NCBI RefSeq assembly: GCF_015223065.1
Contig: NZ_JADFBY010000012.1
Coordinates: 45,796 to 109,795 of the forward strand
Source: Mucilaginibacter sp. JRF
GTDB lineage: Bacteria; Bacteroidota; Bacteroidia; Sphingobacteriales; Sphingobacteriaceae
Reading direction: 5' to 3'
DNA length: 64,000 nucleotides
Positions 27,432 through 34,903 of the stretch are shown in pieces. Positions within the stretch are counted from its first letter, which is position 1, and each line of letters begins with the position of its first letter. The notes below the pieces were generated by a model, which saw only the letters and a list, made by a program, of their open reading frames with translations, was not told where the DNA came from and made no database searches. The position numbers and the translations under genes are program-made.

Positions 27432-29240
27432 TTACGACTGGAATTTTTTGCCGTTAACCTTACGCTCGTTCTCTGTTAAGTATATTTTACGCAAACGAAT
27501 ACTTTGTGGTGTTACCTCAATGTATTCATCAGCCTGAATGTACTCCATTGATTCTTCAAGAGAGAATTTGATGGCCGGAGCAATACGTACGTTAGTATCA
27601 CTACCTGATGCACGCATGTTGGTTAATTGTTTGCCTTTGGTAAGGTTAATAACCAAATCATTATCGCGTATGTGCTCGCCTAATACTTGTCCTTCGTAAA
27701 TATCAACACCCGGATCAATAAAGAAACGGCCACGATCTTGCAGTTTGTCAATAGCAAAGGCGGTAGTTTTACCTGTATCCATTGATATTAATACACCGTT
27801 CAAACGACCGGCTATAGGGCCTTTCCAAGGCTCGTAGGCTTTAAAACGGTGTGCCATGATGGCCTCACCTGCGGTAGCGGTAAGTACGTTGTTACGTAAA
27901 CCGATAATACCGCGTGACGGGATATCAAACTCAAGGTGTTGTAAGTCGCCTTTTGGCTCCATGATCAACAGATCGCCTTTACGTTGGGTAACCAGCTCAA
28001 TAACCTTACCGGCTACATCACCTGGTACGTCAACTATTAGGGTTTCCATCGGCTCGCATTTAACACCGTCAATTATTTTAACGATAACCTGCGGCTGACC
28101 TACCTGTAACTCGTAACCTTCGCGACGCATGGTTTCGATCAATACTGATAAGTGAAGGATACCACGACCGTATACCAGGTATGAGTCAGGCGATTCGGTT
28201 TCAACAACACGTAACGCCAGGTTTTTCTCAGTTTCTTTAAATAAACGATCGCGCAGGTGGCGTGAGGTAACAAATTTACCCTCTTTACCAAAGAAAGGTG
28301 AGTTGTTGATGGTGAACATCATGTTCATGGTAGGCTCATCAATTTTGATAACCTCCAGTTGTTCCGGTTTTTCAAAATCGGCAATGGTATCGCCAATGTC
28401 AAAACCATCAATACCAACAACAGCGCAAATATCGCCAGCTTTAACTTCGGTAGCTTTAATTTTACCTAAGCCCTCAAAAGTATAAAGCTCTTTAATACGT
28501 GATTTTTGGATAGTACCATCGCGTTTTACCAATGATACCGGCATGTTCTCTTTTATAGTACCACGAGCTACACGACCGATAGCGATACGACCTACGAAAG
28601 ATGAATAATCCAGCGAGGTGATCTGCATTTGCAAGGTACCTTCATTAATAGGTGCCGGTGGGATGTGCGCTAAAATGGTATCCATCAGCGGGAAGATGTT
28701 ATCGGTTGGGGTTTTCCAATCCGTATTCATCCAGCCTTGTTTTGATGAACCGTAAATAACCGGGAATTCCAGTTGCTCCTCGGTAGCATCAAGGTTAAAG
28801 AATAATTCAAAGATCTGCTCGTACACTTCTTCAGGGCGGCAGTTCTCTTTGTCAACCTTGTTTACAACCACAATTGGTTTTAAGCCTAAAGCCAAAGCCT
28901 TTTGGGTAACAAAACGGGTTTGCGGCATGGCGCCCTCAAAGGCATCACAAAGCAGCAATACGCCGTCGGCCATTTTTAACACACGCTCAACCTCGCCACC
29001 AAAGTCGGCGTGACCAGGGGTGTCAATAATGTTTATTTTAACATCCTTGTATTTAACCGATACGTTTTTGGCAACAATAGTGATACCACGCTCGCGTTCA
29101 AGGTCGTTATTATCAAGTATTAGTTCGCCTGTATCCTGTCCATCACGAAAAATCTCGCAGCTGTGCAGAATTTTGTCAACCAATGTAGTTTTACCGTGGT
29201 CAACGTGTGCTATAATAGCTATGTTTCTTATTTTTTGCAT
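27432..29240 (-). CDS. typA: Translational GTPase TypA/BipA
   Basis: 602-residue ribosome-binding GTPase related to EF-G that helps large-subunit assembly and stress adaptation. The G-domain motifs are all present near the N-terminus: AHVDHGKTT (G1), RERGITI (G2), DTPGHADFGGEV (G3), NKVDKENCRPEEV (G4). Domain II, III and V and the BipA-specific C-terminal domain follow (GRGILHLSVLIETMRREGYEL, IPSRGIIGLRNNVLT). Length is normal. Monocistronic, with its own promoter element and terminator. Confidence 0.98.
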   Translation of the reverse strand: MQKIRNIAIIAHVDHGKTTLVDKILHSCEIFRDGQDTGELILDNNDLERERGITIVAKNVSVKYKDVKINIIDTPGHADFGGEVERVLKMADGVLLLCDAFEGAMPQTRFVTQKALALGLKPIVVVNKVDKENCRPEEVYEQIFELFFNLDATEEQLEFPVIYGSSKQGWMNTDWKTPTDNIFPLMDTILAHIPPAPINEGTLQMQITSLDYSSFVGRIAIGRVARGTIKENMPVSLVKRDGTIQKSRIKELYTFEGLGKIKATEVKAGDICAVVGIDGFDIGDTIADFEKPEQLEVIKIDEPTMNMMFTINNSPFFGKEGKFVTSRHLRDRLFKETEKNLALRVVETESPDSYLVYGRGILHLSVLIETMRREGYELQVGQPQVIVKIIDGVKCEPMETLIVDVPGDVAGKVIELVTQRKGDLLIMEPKGDLQHLEFDIPSRGIIGLRNNVLTATAGEAIMAHRFKAYEPWKGPIAGRLNGVLISMDTGKTTAFAIDKLQDRGRFFIDPGVDIYEGQVLGEHIRDNDLVINLTKGKQLTNMRASGSDTNVRIAPAIKFSLEESMEYIQADEYIEVTPQSIRLRKIYLTENERKVNGKKFQS

Positions 29241-29265
29241 GTAAATGCGGCTCTAAAATTTGGCG

Positions 29266-29273
29266 CAAAGATA
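29266..29273 (-). promoter_or_regulatory. Candidate -7 element of typA
   Basis: TATCTTTG on the minus strand fits TAnnTTTG, 25 nt before the typA ATG; a TTTA stands 20 nt upstream in the -33 place. Confidence 0.45.
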
Positions 29274-29355
29274 CACTTAATTTATTGCATTTTAAAGTGT
29301 TGCGTATTATGTATATATTAATTGCGTAATTATCAGCTAAAAAGGAGGCTGATTA

Positions 29356-29403
29356 ATGATTTGGTGTTTATTACTTAACCAGGTTTTGATGTTGATAGTA
29401 TAA
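29356..29403 (+). other. Possible 15-residue hydrophobic peptide ORF with strong Shine-Dalgarno
   Basis: AGGAGG at 29343-29348 lies 7 nt before an ATG that opens a 15-codon frame (MIWCLLLNQVLMLIV, stop TAA). Almost all residues are hydrophobic. A strong Shine-Dalgarno is unusual in this genome type. It could be a tiny membrane peptide or a chance frame in an otherwise empty 176-bp gap. Confidence 0.2.
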
Positions 29404-29416
29404 TGAAAGGGAATCA

Positions 29417-29833
29417 TTAATCAACAGGAACCATCTTGCCATTTACAAAATGGTGTAGTTGTTCCCACACTGGTTTGGTTCGCCAATATCGCCATTCTTT
29501 TAAAGTGACTAACTCTCTATCATAGCCGTTATAATCCCAAAAGTATATTTGCATAGTTCGGGCTTCAACATAAAATGTCATTGAAGTGCGTATCCAGCCG
29601 TCATCCACTGTCATTAATGAATATCTGTAATAGTTGTCACCTTTTGTTGGTCCGCCATCTGGTTCAACAATGGGTCGGTATTCTTTCGGCGTCTTGCGCA
29701 AAAAATCTTTTACTTCGGGCAGTTGTTCTATTTTATTGCGAGCTTCTCTCTCCCTGTTTCTTTTCTGCGCAATGCAATCCAGATTCAGCAACAGCAGTGG
29801 CATCGTGATTAAAAGGATGATCAGTTGTTTCAT
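29417..29833 (-). CDS. Secreted protein of unknown function
   Basis: 138-residue protein with a signal peptide (1-22, ending CIAQ; the Cys at 20 could also serve as a lipid site). The mature part starts with a charged helix (KRNREREARNKIEQL) and then has aromatic beta strands (WIRTSMTFYVEARTMQIYFWDYNGYD). I do not recognise the family. Its ATG overlaps the TGA stop of the S1/P1-like nuclease gene by the ATGA pattern, so the two are translationally coupled and probably functionally linked. Confidence 0.65.
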   Translation of the reverse strand: MKQLIILLITMPLLLLNLDCIAQKRNREREARNKIEQLPEVKDFLRKTPKEYRPIVEPDGGPTKGDNYYRYSLMTVDDGWIRTSMTFYVEARTMQIYFWDYNGYDRELVTLKEWRYWRTKPVWEQLHHFVNGKMVPVD

Positions 29834-30729
29834 TGTTTTAAGGGTTTAGGTTTGGTATCTATCAACTTATTCAGATCAGGCTGGCCGGCATCAACCCAGG
29901 CCGAAAACCAGTAGCTGGCGGCCTCGAACATGGCCGCGCGCATTTGCCTTTCAATCATGCCTTTTAACAGGGTGTGGTAAGCCTTACAATATTCGGGCGA
30001 GTAGGTTTTTACCTTTCGGCTGCCACGCTTTTCAATAACGAACATCTTATCAGCCGGAAAGCGTTTGTTCAATATGCGCTGCAAGTGCAACACGCTATCC
30101 GCCTTACCGAACGATCGCTGGCTGATAGCGAATGCCTGCGTAAGTGGGTTATTAATATACCGGGCTTTTTTTACAGGATACCAGTAGCTGTCGGCAAACA
30201 GCTCCGGCAGGCGGCTTTCCCACAGGGCATGTATACCATCCTGACCGGTAAGTTGTCCATCATGGTTTAAAACCAAATGCAGGGGCACGTGTGCGTCGGC
30301 CACGTAATGCGCCAGGTCTGCCGAGTTGCGCAGGATAGATGTGGTATCGTGCTGCTTAAATGCCTCTACCAGCCAGTAATAACGTTGTTGAATGGTCCAG
30401 GGCAGGGTGCCGTGTTTCAGCAGGGTATCACGCGAGTAGCGTTTTTCAAAATCTTTCCACTTGCGTGGGATGGTTTTGAATGGCGATTTACCGTAACGAT
30501 CAGCATTAAAAAAGTGTCGTGGTATTTCGGCCGAATCAACATAGCGCCGCTTATCCGCCGTGATGGCGTGCTCGGTTATAAAATTAATATTAGCTTTGTA
30601 AAAAGGAGCCATGCCTTTGGGCAGGGCAAACACGGCCATACGGTTAATACGGTGGTGGGCATAATAGCCCCATGATGACAGTATAAAAAGGGTTAGGATG
30701 GCAACCGCGCTAAGCGCCGCTTTTTTCAT
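29830..30729 (-). CDS. S1/P1 nuclease or phospholipase C-like zinc hydrolase
   Basis: 299-residue exported protein whose signal peptide ends just before a conserved Trp (SSWGYYAHHRINR), as in S1/P1 nucleases and zinc-dependent phospholipase C, where that Trp binds zinc with its free amino group. The other metal ligands are visible in HYVADAHVPLHLVLNHDGQ and GIHALWE, near residues 141-175. The family cleaves phosphodiester bonds in nucleic acids or phospholipids in the periplasm or outside; which substrate cannot be told. The ATG at 30729 is preferred over a TTG two codons upstream. It is the first of two coupled genes. Confidence 0.8.
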   Translation of the reverse strand: MKKAALSAVAILTLFILSSWGYYAHHRINRMAVFALPKGMAPFYKANINFITEHAITADKRRYVDSAEIPRHFFNADRYGKSPFKTIPRKWKDFEKRYSRDTLLKHGTLPWTIQQRYYWLVEAFKQHDTTSILRNSADLAHYVADAHVPLHLVLNHDGQLTGQDGIHALWESRLPELFADSYWYPVKKARYINNPLTQAFAISQRSFGKADSVLHLQRILNKRFPADKMFVIEKRGSRKVKTYSPEYCKAYHTLLKGMIERQMRAAMFEAASYWFSAWVDAGQPDLNKLIDTKPKPLKQ

Positions 30730-30785
30730 ATCCAAATATGCTGATTAACTTTAACATGCGATAAAAAATGAATTTTAAAAAAGGC

Positions 30786-30817
30786 TTTGTATAATCCAAA
30801 AAATCATTCTATATTTG
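30786..30817 (+). promoter_or_regulatory. Promoter of rpsT with -33 and -7 elements
   Basis: TTTG at 30786-30789 and TATATTTG at 30810-30817, 20 nt apart, match the Bacteroidota sigma-70 consensus (TTTG, 19-21 nt, TAnnTTTG). It is the best promoter by eye in the window and implies a leader of about 40 nt. Confidence 0.75.
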
Positions 30818-30860
30818 CACTCTTAAATTTTTAGAAATACAGGATAACAAGCTATAAAAG

Positions 30861-31115
30861 ATGGCAAATCATAAATCATCATTAAAAAGAATCAGAGCAA
30901 ATGCTGCGAAGCGTCTGCGTAACAGGTACCAGGCTAAAACCACCCGTAATGCAATCAAAAAATTAAGGGGTGCAACTACTAAAGCTGAAGGAACAGAGCT
31001 ATTAGGTAAAGTAATTTCAATGCTTGACCGTTTAGCTAAAAAGAACGTTATTCACAAAAACAAAGCATCAAACAATAAATCAAAACTTACTAAATTCGTT
31101 AACGGTTTAGCATAA
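30861..31115 (+). CDS. rpsT: 30S ribosomal protein S20
   Basis: 84-residue, very basic primary-binding protein of the small ribosomal subunit. ANHKSSLKRIRANAAKRLRNR at the N-terminus and IHKNKASNNKSKLTKFV at the end are diagnostic of S20. Transcribed alone from a strong promoter and closed by a terminator at 31140-31171. Confidence 0.98.
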   Translation: MANHKSSLKRIRANAAKRLRNRYQAKTTRNAIKKLRGATTKAEGTELLGKVISMLDRLAKKNVIHKNKASNNKSKLTKFVNGLA

Positions 31116-31139
31116 GCTTTATTTATCAATAATATTTTG

Positions 31140-31171
31140 AAAGGGATAGTGCATTGCATTATCCCTTTTTT
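31140..31171 (+). terminator. Rho-independent terminator of rpsT
   Basis: AAGGGATA and TATCCCTT arms with an inner TGCA/TGCA pairing, followed by TTTTTT; 25 nt after the rpsT stop. Confidence 0.88.
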
Positions 31172-31199
31172 CGTGATTATTATCTTGATCAGAATTTAC

Positions 31200-31436
31200 A
31201 GAATTTTAGAATTGACAGGATTTAACTCGAATTCTTGGAATTTAATGAATTGATTGAATTTTAAAAGAATGATGCCACTTTACATCAGTAACATTCTGTC
31301 CATTCTCAAATTCTGAAAATTCAGGTTCAGAATAAAGTTGGACTCGAATTTTTAGAATTTATGGAATTGAGTGAATTCTGTTCATTCTCAAATTCAGCAA
31401 ATTCAGGTTCAGACAAAAAATTCTAAAAATTCGAGT
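31200..31436. repeat. Composite intergenic repeat with a 19-bp inverted repeat
   Basis: The 336-bp gap between rpsT and radC holds no gene but is full of AATTC-rich repeats. Two direct copies (31291-31336, 31373-31420) share CATTCTCAAATTC and AAATTCAGGTTCAGA. A perfect 19-bp inverted repeat (ACTCGAATTTTTAGAATTT at 31342-31360 and its complement at 31418-31436) frames the second copy, and a related arm lies at 31222-31243. A third copy of the direct unit is at 21948. It looks like a non-coding dispersed repeat or MITE-like element able to form a large hairpin; no target-site duplication was identified. Confidence 0.7.
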
Positions 31437-31451
31437 TAAATTCGGCTCACA

Positions 31452-32150
31452 ATGAGCAGTTACCAAAACCATATCAGTATAAAGGCCTGGGCCGAGGAGG
31501 ATAGGCCGCGCGAGAAATTGAGCGGGCAGGGGAGGCGTTCGTTAACCGATGCCGAGCTGATCGCGATACTGATAGGTTCGGGCAGCAGGGATGAATCAGC
31601 AGTTGAGTTGAGCAAGCGTATTCTGCATCATTATGAGAATGATCTGAACAAGCTGGGCAAGGCATCTATCAGTGAGCTTTGCAAGTTTAAGGGAGTGGGC
31701 GAGGCTAAGGCAATATCCATTATTGCCGCGCTGGAGGTTGGCCGTCGACGTAACGAAACGGAGAGCAAGCCACCTGAAGAAGTAAAAGGCAGCAATGATG
31801 TTTTTAAGCTGATGCGCCGCCACCTGATGGATCTTAACCACGAGGAATTTTGGATAGTGTTGCTTAGTCGTTCATCAAAAGTACTGTCGAAAGAGTTGGT
31901 GAGCCGCGGCGGTATATCGGGCACGGTAGCCGATCCGAAGATCATTTTTTATATGGCCCTGCAACAACAGGCCAGTGCCATTATATTGATTCATAATCAC
32001 CCATCGGGCAACCTTAAGCCCAGTCAGCTGGATATTGACCTTACTAAAAAGGTAGCCAACGCGGGTAAGATGTTAGATATCAATGTGCTCGATCATCTCA
32101 TTATTACCGATAAGGGATATTTTAGCTTTGCTGATGAGGGCTTGTTGTAA
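31452..32150 (+). CDS. radC: RadC-family JAB-domain protein
   Basis: 232-residue protein with an N-terminal UPF0758/helix-hairpin-helix part (about 1-95, including LTDAELIAILIGSG and FKGVGEAKAISI) and a C-terminal MPN/JAB domain (about 105-232) with the metal site HNHPSGNLKPSQLDIDLT. The name reflects an old link to DNA repair that has been questioned; the biochemical role is unsettled. Starts 15 bp after the repeat element, and is followed 7 bp later by a small membrane protein gene. Confidence 0.92.
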   Translation: MSSYQNHISIKAWAEEDRPREKLSGQGRRSLTDAELIAILIGSGSRDESAVELSKRILHHYENDLNKLGKASISELCKFKGVGEAKAISIIAALEVGRRRNETESKPPEEVKGSNDVFKLMRRHLMDLNHEEFWIVLLSRSSKVLSKELVSRGGISGTVADPKIIFYMALQQQASAIILIHNHPSGNLKPSQLDIDLTKKVANAGKMLDINVLDHLIITDKGYFSFADEGLL

Positions 32151-32157
32151 TTAGAAT

Positions 32158-32706
32158 ATGGGTTTCGGCTTTAATCTGGGTTTGATATTTATTGTAATTC
32201 CGTTACTGATAGTACTTGGCTTGCTATGGCTGTTTACAAAAAAGCGAATTTTCGGCAAAATTGTAGCATTTGTAATAGTAGCGGTTGTGTTGCTTGCCGT
32301 AGCCGGAATATTAAAAGAAAGGTATACCGCTAAGATGAAGTTAAAGCAAAGCGACTATTATGGCGGGTATACTATCGACAAAAATTTCTACCCGGGCATT
32401 TTTGCAGATTGGCAATATGATACTTTCCGGTTCGAGATCAGGCAGAATGATTCTATTTATTTTTATGTTACGAAGCGGGAGCGCGTAATCAGAACGTATA
32501 AATGTAAAATTGCTACAGTTAGCCCTTATGGTTCAGCGCGTTTGGTTATAAAAATGGATCAGCTGGGTCATCATATATTAGGCTCTGATCCAACGGTGTA
32601 TCATGGTCGGGATGGGTTTTACCTGGTGTTTAATTCAGCGCGCTACAAAAACATGTTTTTTGTGAAAAATAAATGGGTGGCTTTGCATCATACAATTCCG
32701 CATTAA
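32158..32706 (+). CDS. Small membrane protein of unknown function
   Basis: 182-residue protein with two N-terminal membrane helices (about 7-26 and 33-51: LGLIFIVIPLLIVLGLLWLF and IVAFVIVAVVLLAVAGIL) followed by a soluble beta-rich domain (about 60-182) that likely faces the periplasm. Aromatic-rich strands such as WQYDTFRFEIRQNDSIYFYV suggest a small barrel or lipocalin-like fold. I do not recognise a family. It may be co-transcribed with radC, 7 bp upstream. Confidence 0.6.
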   Translation: MGFGFNLGLIFIVIPLLIVLGLLWLFTKKRIFGKIVAFVIVAVVLLAVAGILKERYTAKMKLKQSDYYGGYTIDKNFYPGIFADWQYDTFRFEIRQNDSIYFYVTKRERVIRTYKCKIATVSPYGSARLVIKMDQLGHHILGSDPTVYHGRDGFYLVFNSARYKNMFFVKNKWVALHHTIPH

Positions 32707-32762
32707 GCATTTTATAAAAACATAGGTGTAATAACATCGTTATAACATAAAACCATAACACC

Positions 32763-32978
32763 ATGATAGAGCCAGAAGACGAATTACAACAAGACGATCA
32801 GTTAAGCCAAAAAGACGAGCAAGCCAGTCAGCAGGATATTCATTCCAACGGTTTTGATGATACCGTTGAGGATTTTGGTGAGATAGACGAAACCTCAAAA
32901 GCCGAGCAAGCTTATGATGCCTCAGAAAGTTCATACCTGCTTGATTTTGGCGATGACGCCGATCCTGACGAAGATTAA
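32763..32978 (+). CDS. Small, very acidic protein
   Basis: 71-residue protein made up largely of Asp, Glu, Gln and Ser, with only two or three basic residues. It starts MIEPEDELQQDDQLS and ends FGDDADPDED. No membrane segment, cysteine or known motif is visible; it is probably unstructured. Such proteins can mimic DNA or act as partner tails, but that is speculation. It converges on comF with only 9 bp between the stop codons. Confidence 0.5.
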   Translation: MIEPEDELQQDDQLSQKDEQASQQDIHSNGFDDTVEDFGEIDETSKAEQAYDASESSYLLDFGDDADPDED

Positions 32979-32987
32979 CATATATTG

Positions 32988-33683
32988 TTATTCGGCGTAA
33001 GCTATGGTAGCAATGCTTAGCTTAAGGCCGGGTACTTTAAGCAACTCAATACCGCAGGCTTCGAGGGTGGAGCCTGTGGTAACAATATCATCAACCAGCA
33101 AAATATGTTTGTTGGCCAGTTTGCCTGCATTAGCCACGGCAAACACTTCGCGCATATTCTCAAACCGTGCAAACCGCGATTTACGGGTTTGTGTTTCGGT
33201 AGCTATAACGCGCACCAGGTTATCTAACTCTACAGGCGCATCCAGTTTTTGCGCCAAACCATCGGCAAATAATTTACTTTGATTGTAGCCACGTTTACGC
33301 AGCTTGCTTTTATGCAGGGGCACGGGGATGATATAATCAAAGGTACCTGTTGTTAAGCCTTTCAATTGTTCGCCGGCTATATTGCCCAATGCTACGCCCA
33401 CCTGTTTCTCGCCCTCGTACTTAAAACGGTGAACCATGTTTTGCACCTTGCCGCCTTTGGTAAAATACAACAGGGCATATGCATGCTCAATTTTTAGCTT
33501 ACCCCAAAACTGGCGGGCCACAATATTATCTTTTTGCTGGTGAAAGTTGGTGTAAGGCAAATCGAACTTACAGGCAGTGCAAATAACCTGTTCGCCTTTT
33601 AATAACTGCCGGTTACAGGCGGCACAAAGGTCGGGGAATATAAGCGCAATAAAATCGGCCAGGTAGGTGTTACGCAGCCACAT
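32988..33683 (-). CDS. comF: ComF-family phosphoribosyltransferase-like protein
   Basis: 231-residue protein. A four-cysteine zinc finger (CAACNRQLLKGEQVICTAC, about 18-36) is followed by a type I phosphoribosyltransferase domain with the signature HILLVDDIVTTGSTLEAC near residue 193. In naturally competent bacteria ComF (ComFC/GntX type) helps bring incoming single-stranded DNA into the cytoplasm. It is 3 bp downstream of rlmN and shares its message. Confidence 0.92.
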   Translation of the reverse strand: MWLRNTYLADFIALIFPDLCAACNRQLLKGEQVICTACKFDLPYTNFHQQKDNIVARQFWGKLKIEHAYALLYFTKGGKVQNMVHRFKYEGEKQVGVALGNIAGEQLKGLTTGTFDYIIPVPLHKSKLRKRGYNQSKLFADGLAQKLDAPVELDNLVRVIATETQTRKSRFARFENMREVFAVANAGKLANKHILLVDDIVTTGSTLEACGIELLKVPGLKLSIATIAYAE

Positions 33684-33686
33684 TTA

Positions 33687-34754
33687 TTACAAGGCTTGTT
33701 CTTTTTCTTTCTCCTTAATAGCTAATTGTCCGCAGGCGGCATCAATATCCTTACCACGGCTGCGGCGCAGGTTAGTGATAATGCCTTGCTTGCGCAGGTA
33801 AGCGGCAAAGGCTTCAACTTTGTCTTCGCCCGCGTTAATGTAGCTGGCAAAAGCGATGGGGTTATACTCAATAATGTTAACCTTACAAGGCAGGTGCTTA
33901 CAAAAACGGGCAAGCTCCATAGCATCCTGAATGTTGTCATTAACACCGTCAAAAATAATGTACTCGTAGGTTACAGGATTTTTGGTTTTGGCGTAATAGT
34001 ATTTAAGCGCATCGGCCAGTGCCTTTAGCGAGTTTTGCTCGTTTATAGGCATTATGGTATTACGCTTTTCATCATTAGCGGCGTGCAGCGAAAGTGCCAG
34101 GTTAAACTTAACCTGATCATCGCCCAGCTTCTTGATCATTTTGGCAATACCCGCGGTTGATACCGTAATGCGTTTGGCAGCCATATTCAGCCCATCCTCC
34201 GAGGTGATCTTTTCGATAGACTTCATCACATTGGCATAGTTAAGCAATGGCTCGCCCATACCCATGTACACAATATTGCTTAAGGGTTGATTATAATTTT
34301 CGCGCGCCTGCTTATCGATAAGCACCACCTGATCGTATATTTCGTCGGGATTAAGGTTGCGTTTGCGCTCCATGTATCCTGTAGCACAAAATTTACATGT
34401 AAGGCTGCAGCCCACCTGAGATGATACACAGGCCGTCATTCGCTCTGTAGTAGGTATAAGCACCCCTTCAATTAAATGGTTGTCGTGTAAAATAAAAGAA
34501 TTTTTTATAGTTTTATCACCACTTAGCTGTGAGGTATGAATTTTAACATTATTGATAGTGAAATTCTGCTCAAGCTTGGTACGCAGTTCTTTTGAGATAT
34601 TGCTCATTTCATCAAATGAAAAGCAAGATTTTTTCCAGAGCCACTCGTACACTTGTTTCGCTCTGAACCCCTTTTCACCCATTTGGGTAAATTGATCCTG
34701 TAAAGCGTTGAGGGTTAGGCTTCGGATGTCCGTTTTAACAGTTGCAGTGTTCAC
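33687..34754 (-). CDS. rlmN: Dual-specificity rRNA/tRNA C2 methyltransferase RlmN
   Basis: 355-residue radical SAM enzyme that methylates C2 of A2503 in 23S rRNA and A37 in some tRNAs. The CxxxCxxC cluster is in VGCSLTCKFCATGYM; the mechanistic methyl-carrying cysteine is in DAACGQL near the C-terminus; the N-terminal MGEKGFRAKQVYEWLWKK is the RNA-binding accessory domain. The start is GTG at 34752-34754, only 4 nt from a TACCTTTG promoter element, which implies a leaderless or nearly leaderless mRNA. The next Met is inside the domain, so a later start is unlikely. Confidence 0.96.
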   Translation of the reverse strand: MNTATVKTDIRSLTLNALQDQFTQMGEKGFRAKQVYEWLWKKSCFSFDEMSNISKELRTKLEQNFTINNVKIHTSQLSGDKTIKNSFILHDNHLIEGVLIPTTERMTACVSSQVGCSLTCKFCATGYMERKRNLNPDEIYDQVVLIDKQARENYNQPLSNIVYMGMGEPLLNYANVMKSIEKITSEDGLNMAAKRITVSTAGIAKMIKKLGDDQVKFNLALSLHAANDEKRNTIMPINEQNSLKALADALKYYYAKTKNPVTYEYIIFDGVNDNIQDAMELARFCKHLPCKVNIIEYNPIAFASYINAGEDKVEAFAAYLRKQGIITNLRRSRGKDIDAACGQLAIKEKEKEQAL

Positions 34755-34758
34755 GGTG

Positions 34759-34766
34759 CAAAGGTA
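34759..34766 (-). promoter_or_regulatory. Candidate -7 element of rlmN-comF
   Basis: TACCTTTG on the minus strand fits TAnnTTTG. It ends 4 nt before the GTG start codon, so transcription would begin at or within a few bases of the first codon. Confidence 0.5.
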
Positions 34767-34903
34767 CTTAAATTTAAAAATTTTTGTGTTTTTGTAAAAT
34801 CATTTCTTTTATTTTGATTAAAAAACAACAACTATAAGTTAATGGTGTTAATTTATATGAGCATATTTGGGAAGAAAGTTTGAGAAGATGCTAACAGATA
34901 CCA

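Noticed and set aside
31175..31451. CRISPR array in the repeat-rich gap
   Set aside because: The repeats are irregular in length and spacing and there are no unique spacers of equal size or cas genes.
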